From: JAJPHT01 sp035526585
GTDB taxonomy: Archaea > Thermoplasmatota > SW-10-69-26 > JACQPN01 > JAJPHT01
DNA: 18,948 bases
NCBI GenBank assembly: GCA_035526585.1
Contig: DATLCC010000092.1
Span: 1 to 18,948 of the forward strand
Direction: 5' to 3'
The position numbers and the translations under genes were made by a program. Positions 13,390-18,948 of this stretch are shown here, in pieces; within the stretch, counting starts at the first letter, position 1; the number at the start of each line of letters is the position of its first letter. The notes under the pieces were generated by a model, which ran no database searches, was not told the origin of the DNA, and saw only the letters and a list, made by a program, of their open reading frames with translations.

Positions 13390-13758
13390 TCAGAGGGCCG
13401 TCCCGTCGATGTCCTCGTCGGCCAGCGCCTTCAAGGCCGCGACGGCCCGGTCGTACCTGTCGCGCGCGCGCACGAGCTGCGCGTTCTGCTCGCGCAGATC
13501 CGACACGAGCGCCTGCGCCCCGGCGAGGCGCGCTTCGAGGTCGGCGAAGAGCGCCCCCACGCTCTCCTCGACGCGCGCCACCTCCTGCCGCACGAGCCCG
13601 TGCATCTCCTCCTCCAGGGCTCCAAGGAGCCCGTGCAGCTCCGCCGGCGGGAACGAGCGGGTCGCCTCGACATCGGGGATCCCATCCAGGAGCCCGGGAT
13701 CGAACTCCTCCTCAGGGGGCGGCTGTGAGGGGGCGCGCACGCGGCGGGACATGGCCAC
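13390..13758 (-). CDS. Coiled-coil protein of unknown function
   Basis: 122 residues. The first 40 are Pro/Glu-rich and probably disordered. From about 42 to 112 the sequence is a long amphipathic helix (LHGLLGALEEEMHGLVRQEV, continuing with VSDLREQNAQLVRARDRYD), typical of a coiled coil. No domain family is recognised. GTG at 13758 is chosen because GGAGG (13766-13770, minus strand) lies 7 nt upstream; ATG at 13752 would be 13 nt away. An AT-rich ATTTGAA (13784-13790) further upstream may be its TATA box. The gene lies upstream of, and in line with, the membrane-protein gene ending at 12710, suggesting a two-gene operon. It could be an adaptor or structural protein. Confidence 0.75.
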   Translation of the reverse strand: MAMSRRVRAPSQPPPEEEFDPGLLDGIPDVEATRSFPPAELHGLLGALEEEMHGLVRQEVARVEESVGALFADLEARLAGAQALVSDLREQNAQLVRARDRYDRAVAALKALADEDIDGTAL

Positions 13759-13810
13759 CTACTGCCCTCCTTGTCCGGGGCTCTTCAAATCGGCGGTCTT
13801 TCCTCCGTCT

Positions 13811-13888
13811 CGGGCTCGCAAGCGCGCGCGGGCGAAGGGCGCGGGACGGCAACGGCCACGCGCGCTTGCGTGCCCTCGCCCGAGCCCG
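13811..13888. terminator. Long inverted repeat between hxlB and the coiled-coil gene
   Basis: CGCAAGCGCGCG (13817-13828) is the exact reverse complement of 13859-13870, and an outer arm CGGGCTCG (13811-13818) matches CGAGCCCG (13881-13888). It lies 65 nt past the hxlB stop on the minus strand and upstream of the next leftward gene, so it is probably the hxlB terminator. Confidence 0.55.
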
Positions 13889-13900
13889 GAATGCGTAACC

Positions 13901-13972
13901 ATTCGGCTACACATCATTCCAGCGTCGCGTGCGCACGCACCACTCGGCCTGCATCACTCGAGTGTCGCGTGC
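13901..13972. repeat. Direct repeat duplicating the 3' end of hxlB
   Basis: The segment at 13942-13972, which holds the last codons and stop of hxlB, recurs with changes at 13901-13932, offset by 40-41 nt. Read on the minus strand both encode His-Ala-Thr-Leu-Glu followed by TGA, although the second copy is in another frame and lies beyond the stop. Confidence 0.65.
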
Positions 13973-14568
13973 CTGGCCCGCATCGTCTCTTCGGTCGCCC
14001 CGACGCGCCGCATGAGCTCCGCGACGACGCCGTCGAGGAACACCTCGCTCGCGGCCTCGAAGAGCGTGCCAAGCGGCGCGAGCGCGCGCTGACGGTCGCC
14101 CGTCGGGGTGCGCAGGAGGATGGTGAGGTCGCCCATCTTCCCGAGCGTCGAATCAGGGTTGCCCGTGATCGAGACGATCCTCGAGCCGAGCTTCTTCGCG
14201 GTCTGCCCCGTGACGACCACCGAGAACGTCTCGCCCGAGCCCGACAGGAGGACGACGAGGTCGTCGCCGTGCACGGGCGGCGAGACCGTCTCGCCCACAA
14301 AATAGGCCGGGATCCCCAGATGCGTCAGGCGCACGACGAACCCGCGCCCCACGAAGCCGCTGCGGCCGCGCCCGAACACGATGACGCTCTTCGCCGCCCG
14401 CATGAGGTCGATCAGCCGGATGACCTCCGCGTCGTCCACGTTGTCCACCGTCGCCCGGATCTGGTTCAGGATGTAATGGGCAGCCTCGCGATGCGAGGGC
14501 CTATCGTCGCCGCTTGGCCTGCGGGCCTCGCTGGTCGGAGTCGGCTTCGATGCCTTCGCGCGGGCCAT
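13954..14568 (-). CDS. hxlB: 6-phospho-3-hexuloisomerase
   Basis: 204 residues with one SIS (sugar isomerase) domain. The enzyme interconverts 3-hexulose 6-phosphate and fructose 6-phosphate. In archaea lacking the oxidative pentose pathway it usually works with hexulose-phosphate synthase to make ribulose 5-phosphate. Key blocks are VFGRGRSGFVGRGFVVRL (64-81), AYFVGETVSPP (88-98), LLSGSGET (107-114), SITGNP (133-138), FEAASEVFLDGV (170-181) and the C-terminal M..RHATLE signature, which in the family is commonly RHANLE. The first 27 residues are an extra Lys/Ser/Pro-rich extension. The synthase partner is not in the window. A TGATA box about 29 nt before ATG 14568 suggests a leaderless transcript, divergent from the neighbouring DUF6498 gene. 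Confidence 0.93.
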   Translation of the reverse strand: MARAKASKPTPTSEARRPSGDDRPSHREAAHYILNQIRATVDNVDDAEVIRLIDLMRAAKSVIVFGRGRSGFVGRGFVVRLTHLGIPAYFVGETVSPPVHGDDLVVLLSGSGETFSVVVTGQTAKKLGSRIVSITGNPDSTLGKMGDLTILLRTPTGDRQRALAPLGTLFEAASEVFLDGVVAELMRRVGATEETMRARHATLE

Positions 14569-14591
14569 CGCGGCGCCAGCCGCCCGCCGGC

Positions 14592-14597
14592 GTATCA
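14592..14597 (-). promoter_or_regulatory. TGATAC TATA-like box of hxlB
   Basis: TGATAC on the minus strand begins at 14597, 29 nt before the hxlB ATG at 14568, matching the spacing at the other leaderless promoters in the window. It lies in the short space shared with the divergent DUF6498 gene. Confidence 0.5.
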
Positions 14598-14606
14598 GCG
14601 CATCGG

Positions 14607-15254
14607 ATGCTTTTTCCGCGGCGCGGCTCGTCGCGGCGCGTGCGCCTCGCGTTCCCGGTCCCGTCGGCGTGGCCGCGCTCCGCGTGGTGGCTCGTCGCCG
14701 CGAACGCCGCGCCCCTGTTGGGCGTCCTCCTCCTGCACTGGAGCCTCGGGAGCCTCCTCCTGCTCTACTGGGCGGAAAGCGGCATCATCGGCGGGTTCAA
14801 CGTGCTGAAGATGCTTGGCGCGAGGAGCTGGGCGAACCTCTTCCTTGTCCCCTTCTTCTGCTTCCACTTCGGGATGTTCATGCTCGTCCACCTCGTCTTC
14901 CTCGTGGCCGTGATCCTTCCGATGTCGGGCGAGGGCGCGCTCGACGCCGCGCGCGCCTCGTGGCCCGCCGCGCTGTTGCTCGTTGCGAGCCACGGCGTCT
15001 CGTACTGGACGGACCACGTGCGCGGGCCCGGGGGGGAGGCGCGCGATCCGCAGCGCTACTTCGCCGCACCCTACCCGCGCATCGTCGTGATGCAGGTGAC
15101 GATCATCTTCGGCGCGATGCTCGTCGGCGTATTCGGGCAGCCGGCGCTCCTTCTCGCGCTCTTCGTCGTGCTGAAGACGGCGGTCGACCTGGGCGCGCAC
15201 CTGCGCGAGCGGCAGAAGCAGGCGCAAACGGCGGTCGCGCCAGCGACAGAGTGA
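14607..15254 (+). CDS. DUF6498 family integral membrane protein
   Basis: 215 residues from ATG 14607; GTG 14640 is equally plausible, because an AT-rich TTTTT lies 29 nt before it. About five to six membrane segments are visible: WWLVAANAAPLLGVLLLHW, LLLLYWAESGIIGGFNVLKM, NLFLVPFFCFHFGMFMLVH, LVFLVAVILP, WPAALLLVASHGVSYW, and VTIIFGAMLVGVFG followed by LLLALFVVLK. The YWAES..IGGFNVLKM segment followed by an FFCFHFGMFM..H helix is typical of DUF6498, a family without known function. A polar SYWTDHVRGPGGEARDP loop precedes the last helices and the tail is basic. It is divergent from hxlB and convergent with the giant protein gene. The conserved His residues in membrane helices hint at metal or proton handling, but this is speculation. 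Confidence 0.82.
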   Translation: MLFPRRGSSRRVRLAFPVPSAWPRSAWWLVAANAAPLLGVLLLHWSLGSLLLLYWAESGIIGGFNVLKMLGARSWANLFLVPFFCFHFGMFMLVHLVFLVAVILPMSGEGALDAARASWPAALLLVASHGVSYWTDHVRGPGGEARDPQRYFAAPYPRIVVMQVTIIFGAMLVGVFGQPALLLALFVVLKTAVDLGAHLRERQKQAQTAVAPATE

Positions 15255-15377
15255 TCCGACCTTCGTTTCCCAGACGAAACGACGGAGGTCCACGAAGATA
15301 GGGAGAGGATCGTCTCTGCGGCTTTGTGTCCCTCCGTGGCTTCGTTTGCGAGGGGTGGCGGTACAGGAACACCCTCG

Positions 15378-15419
15378 CCACCGGCCGCCACGAAGGGAAC
15401 ACTTCGTCGCGGCCGGTGG
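15378..15419. terminator. Strong hairpin between convergent genes
   Basis: CCACCGGCCGC (15378-15388) pairs exactly with 15409-15419, and ACGAAG (15390-15395) with CTTCGT (15402-15407), with one C-C mismatch between the stems and a 6-nt loop. It lies between the stops of the DUF6498 gene (15254) and the giant protein gene (15445) and most likely ends transcription for one or both. Confidence 0.7.
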
Positions 15420-15444
15420 ACCCAGGGGGTTCAAGCTATCATGG

Positions 15445-18400
15445 TCACACGCAATCGAAGTCGAAGTTGAGGCTCACGTCGCCGCCGTCGGGCGACTTCG
15501 ACTTCGTCACGAGGTCCACGATCCACGGCGAGAGCGTGCCCCACGGGTTGGGCGTCGCGTACCACGCGCCGCCTTCTGCGCCGGCCGCGGTCGTCGTCAC
15601 GCCGTTCCACTGCATGCCGTGCGGGTGGGGACGCACCGTCGTGGAGAGGTCCCAGTCGCAGATGACGTGTCCGCCGACGCCGAACCAGGTGGACTCGTGG
15701 TTCGTGTACTTGTGGAAGAGCACGTTGAGACCGATCCAGCCGGCGGCGTTGGCGTTCACGAGCGTGATGGTGCTTTGCCCGAAGGGGTCGGGCCAGTCGA
15801 CGTTGATGTTGATGTAGCCGCCGACGTCGAGCCACACGTTGATCTGGTCCCAGCTGAAGCTGAACGTGCCGTAGCTCCCCGTGAACTTCGAGACGACGTT
15901 CCACTGCATGGTGAACGAGCTGAAGTTCGACAGCGACACCTGCAGGTTGTTCACGTTGGGCTGCACGCCGATGTGGTAGCCCCACGGGAACTCGAGCCAG
16001 CCGCCCTCGTCCCACACGCCGCTTCCGCTCTGGTAGTAATTGTACGTGCCCCACACCGCGGCGTAGACGAGGCCGGTCGCGGGCGTCGAGGTGAACTGGA
16101 TGCCGGTGCCGCTCGGGTAGACGGCGACGTTCGCGCCGAGGTCCGTGAGCTGGAACGAGAGGCGCGCCTTCGCGTCGTTCGCGTACAGGCTCGCATCCAC
16201 GAAGGCGGTCACGTCCAGCGTGCTCGCGCTCGCCGTGTACGTCATGGTCGGTCCCTGCCCGCCGCTCGCGCGCCCGAACGCGAGCGCGAAGTCGCTCGGA
16301 AGCTGCGCGAGGTTCACATAGCCCTGCATGGTCGCGCTCTGCGACGTGACGCGCACGCCGGCGTACACGTTGCTGATCGGCGCCGTCGCGTCCCACGTGA
16401 AGCTCGACTGGCCATTCTGCACGAGATACGTCGCGTGGATGTCGTCCGGGATGTTCGAGACGGTCACGCGCCCGTGCTGCACGCCGTAGGTCGCGTCGGC
16501 CCACAGCGCGCCCATCGGCGCCGTCTGCGTGAGGTCGAGCTGCACGCGCTTCGAGCCGCTGCCAAGGTCGGTCGTCGACATGGCGAAGGTGAGCGACTGC
16601 GGGCTCGGGATGCCGCCCTGCGAGACGTAGACGTCGACCGGAGTCGCGAGGAGGTCGTCGAGCTCGCCGTCCACGACGAGCGTCGAGACGGTCGGGCGCC
16701 AGTTGGTGAAGCTGAACGTGCCGTTCCTCGGGTCGCTCACGACGCTCGTGGGAAGCCCGGTGAGCCACACGTTGAGCTTCACGGCGCGCGCCGCCCCGCT
16801 TCCGCCGTCGCGCACGCTCACGCCGTGCACGACGGGTGGCACGGGCGCGTCGTCGAGCGCGGCCTGCGTGCCGTAGTGCCCGTAGAGGCTGAGATCGAAG
16901 CTCTGGCTCGTCGCGATCGTCGTGCGCTCCCCGAAGCTCCCCTGGATGCTCGCGGGGAGCGGCGTGAATCCGGCGGAGAGGTACGCCTTCGTGCCGTTCG
17001 CGAGGGTGACGTTGAGGCGCGCGTTGAACGCGGTGCCGCCGCCCATGCGCAGGTCGATCTCGTTGTTCGTGCCCACGCGCTTGTATTGCGCCTTCTGCAC
17101 GAGGGTCATGAGGAGGCTCGCGTCGACCTGCTCGGGCGTGCCCACGAGGATCGGACCCGCGGCGCGCTCGAGGGGATCGCCGCCCGTCGCGGCGACGTGG
17201 ACGAGGCTTAGATGGTTGCCGTGGAGCGACGTCCACGAGCCGTGGTTCGTGACCACGGCGCGCACGCTTCCGATCCCCGCTCCGCCCGCGTCGAAGCCGT
17301 AGCTGCCGTCCGCGAACGACGCGCTCCAGGTCGTGGGGATGCTCGTGAGGCGCAGCAGGCCGTACCAGTCGTCGATCCAGGCGTCGACGTCGATCGCGGA
17401 GATGCTCGTGCTCGCCGCGTACGCAAGGGAATGGTTCGTCATGTCCAGCGACAGCGTCGCCGTGCCCGGGATCCCGCGGATGCTCGCGGAGAGCGTCGTG
17501 TCCGCGCGGTCCCAGTAGTATGCTGCGATCTCGGTGACGGTGGAGCCGAACGCGTTGTACGTCGTCGTCACGCCGTTGCCCGTGACGCGGACGTGGGCCG
17601 GGATGCTGTCGATCGTGAGGGCGACATAGGCCTCCGGCGTGTCCGCGTAGGCCGTGAACAGGCGCGGCGCGCTGTTCTGCACGTCGACGAAGAGCTGGTC
17701 GCTCGTCGTGTTCACGCGGAGATACTTGAGGCCGCTGTAGCCCAGCGCGGCGCGAGTGACGGTCGCGTCCTGGTAGAGGTCCGCGTAGTTGCCGCTATCG
17801 CTGAGGTACAGGCCGTCGGAGGCGACGCGCGCGGTGATCGCGCCCACGGTGCCGCTCGCGCTCGCGGCGTTCCACGCGGTGCGCGTGTCGACGACGAGGT
17901 CGTTCGCGCCCACCGACACGGCGACGTACGCCGGCAGGGACGAGAGGCTCGCCTCGGCGGCGCTCCCCGTGGCGCTGCGGAAGGAGCCGTAGAGGCTCGT
18001 CACCGGAGCGCTCGCGTTGAAGACGAGGCTTGGCGCAGCGCCCAGCGACCACGTCGCGTCCACGCGCGCGGGAAGGCCCACGAGGCTCGCGTACGCAAGA
18101 AGCGGGCTCGTCGACGCGCTCGCGTAGGCCCAGACGTTCGAGACACCGCTCGTCGCGTTGTACGCGAAGCGCTGGGCTCCGGGCGCGAGGTCGAGGCTCA
18201 CCTGCGTGGGCAGGTTGGAGACGTAGCCTTGCGCGAGGAAGCCGTCGATGCTCGCGTACACGCTGAACGGCTGCCCGCCCGGCGAGAGCGTGAGCGCGTA
18301 CGCGCCGCCGTTGCGCGGGTCGGCCGAGAGCGCGCGGATCCCCGTGAGGCGCACGCTCGCACCGAGCGCCGTGCCCGTGCGCAGGAGCGCGGCGTGGTCG

Positions 18401-18948
18401 TCGCTCAGGGTCAGGATGCTGCCGCCATTGACGCTCGCCTGCACGAGCGCGCTACCGATCGTGCCAGGCGTGGAGAAGCTCGCGGTGCCGTTGGGCCAGC
18501 GCGCGGTCCAGTCCGAGGGGATCGACCGCACGTCGGCGAGGGCGTCGAGCGTCGGGAGGTCGATCCACGCGCGCACGCGCGTGATGGCCGCGTTCGCGTC
18601 GTAGACCATCTGCGTGTCGTTCCACGCGACCGTGAGCTGGTCGGGCAGGTCGTTCACGATCACGTCGGCGGCGACCGCGCCGACCTCGGCGTGGAGCGTC
18701 ACGTTGGCGACGGGCTGCGCGAGGTCGTAGGTGAACGCGTTCTGCGCGAGGTCGAGCTGGATGAGCGTCGGGAGGTTCGAGAGGTACGCCGTCGCGTAGA
18801 CAGCGGGCGTGTCGTAGACCGCGCGGAACGGCTCGCCACCAGCGATACGCGTCGTCGCGAGCCAGTGGCCGGCGGTGCGCGAGTCGAGGTCGAGGCTCGT
18901 GAAGCCCGCGATGCGCGTCGCGGCCGCGAGGGCACCGGCGCCGTCGGT
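15445..18948 (-). CDS. Giant secreted repeat protein, N-terminus beyond the window
   Basis: The frame stays open to the window edge, so 1167 residues are visible and the start lies outside. Most of the protein is a degenerate repeat of about 41-48 residues, with the pattern N/G/S-L/I-P, a strand, then F.Y.A..I..V.A. Examples begin NLPTLIQLDL, DLPDQLTVAW, NLPTQVSLDL, GLPARVDATW, SIPAHVRVTG, GIPGTATLSL, NIPDDIHATY and QLPSDFALAF; eleven or more units can be counted. The last 200 residues are different: aromatic-rich (YNYYQSGSGVWDEGGWLEFP) and beta-like, ending in DFDCV without any anchor. Many Asn-X-Ser/Thr sequons and almost no Lys or Cys fit an exported, glycosylated surface protein. I do not recognise the repeat. 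It could be an adhesin or S-layer-type protein. Confidence 0.85.
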   Translation of the reverse strand, partial: TDGAGALAAATRIAGFTSLDLDSRTAGHWLATTRIAGGEPFRAVYDTPAVYATAYLSNLPTLIQLDLAQNAFTYDLAQPVANVTLHAEVGAVAADVIVNDLPDQLTVAWNDTQMVYDANAAITRVRAWIDLPTLDALADVRSIPSDWTARWPNGTASFSTPGTIGSALVQASVNGGSILTLSDDHAALLRTGTALGASVRLTGIRALSADPRNGGAYALTLSPGGQPFSVYASIDGFLAQGYVSNLPTQVSLDLAPGAQRFAYNATSGVSNVWAYASASTSPLLAYASLVGLPARVDATWSLGAAPSLVFNASAPVTSLYGSFRSATGSAAEASLSSLPAYVAVSVGANDLVVDTRTAWNAASASGTVGAITARVASDGLYLSDSGNYADLYQDATVTRAALGYSGLKYLRVNTTSDQLFVDVQNSAPRLFTAYADTPEAYVALTIDSIPAHVRVTGNGVTTTYNAFGSTVTEIAAYYWDRADTTLSASIRGIPGTATLSLDMTNHSLAYAASTSISAIDVDAWIDDWYGLLRLTSIPTTWSASFADGSYGFDAGGAGIGSVRAVVTNHGSWTSLHGNHLSLVHVAATGGDPLERAAGPILVGTPEQVDASLLMTLVQKAQYKRVGTNNEIDLRMGGGTAFNARLNVTLANGTKAYLSAGFTPLPASIQGSFGERTTIATSQSFDLSLYGHYGTQAALDDAPVPPVVHGVSVRDGGSGAARAVKLNVWLTGLPTSVVSDPRNGTFSFTNWRPTVSTLVVDGELDDLLATPVDVYVSQGGIPSPQSLTFAMSTTDLGSGSKRVQLDLTQTAPMGALWADATYGVQHGRVTVSNIPDDIHATYLVQNGQSSFTWDATAPISNVYAGVRVTSQSATMQGYVNLAQLPSDFALAFGRASGGQGPTMTYTASASTLDVTAFVDASLYANDAKARLSFQLTDLGANVAVYPSGTGIQFTSTPATGLVYAAVWGTYNYYQSGSGVWDEGGWLEFPWGYHIGVQPNVNNLQVSLSNFSSFTMQWNVVSKFTGSYGTFSFSWDQINVWLDVGGYININVDWPDPFGQSTITLVNANAAGWIGLNVLFHKYTNHESTWFGVGGHVICDWDLSTTVRPHPHGMQWNGVTTTAAGAEGGAWYATPNPWGTLSPWIVDLVTKSKSPDGGDVSLNFDFDCV

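Overview
The window (about 19 kb, very GC-rich) looks like a chromosomal segment of a high-GC archaeon, most likely a member of the Thermoplasmatota. The reasons are an archaea-type phosphopantothenate synthetase, a 6-phospho-3-hexuloisomerase of the archaeal type, Sec-exported proteins ending in PGF-CTERM-like tails (Pro-Met-Pro, a hydrophobic stretch, then Arg), and CTTAAG/CTTATG TATA-like boxes about 29-31 nt before start codons with no ribosome binding site (leaderless transcription). No rRNA, tRNA, CRISPR array or intact insertion sequence was seen.

Layout. 1-219: G-rich 17-bp tandem repeat plus a hairpin, beyond the end of a leftward operon. 220-5547 (minus): a tight leftward cluster read from right to left: a 36-residue zinc-ribbon-like small protein, a secreted beta-propeller with a C-terminal anchor, a nucleotidyltransferase, a calcineurin-like phosphoesterase, an anchored surface protein and a lipoprotein. 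Three of these genes seem to start at CTG. 5548-5886: a divergent control region carrying an inverted pair of a 76-77 nt element. 5887-9872 (plus): three tandem paralogues of a secreted Asp-box (BNR) beta-propeller, one of them a lipoprotein. 9973-10713 (plus): phosphopantothenate synthetase for coenzyme A. 10714-11112: non-coding, with a further copy of the element and 13-bp inverted repeats. 11113-12525 (plus): MATE transporter, followed by a relic of a GxxExxY gene. 12710-13758 (minus): a coiled-coil protein and a membrane protein, both unknown. 13954-14568 (minus): hxlB. 14607-15254 (plus): DUF6498 membrane protein. 15445-18948 (minus, cut by the window edge): a giant secreted protein made of short beta-rich repeats.

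How it fits together. Most of the coding capacity serves the cell surface: four propellers, an Ig-like anchored protein, a lipoprotein and the giant repeat protein. Housekeeping genes (coenzyme A synthesis, pentose/RuMP metabolism, drug efflux) are scattered among them as single units with their own promoters. Gene ends are often marked by low-complexity GC-rich inverted repeats that look like terminators. The features most worth following up are the dispersed element upstream of the divergent surface-protein operons and the MATE gene, the clustered CTG starts, the small zinc-ribbon protein missing two family cysteines, and the unassigned repeat of the giant protein.
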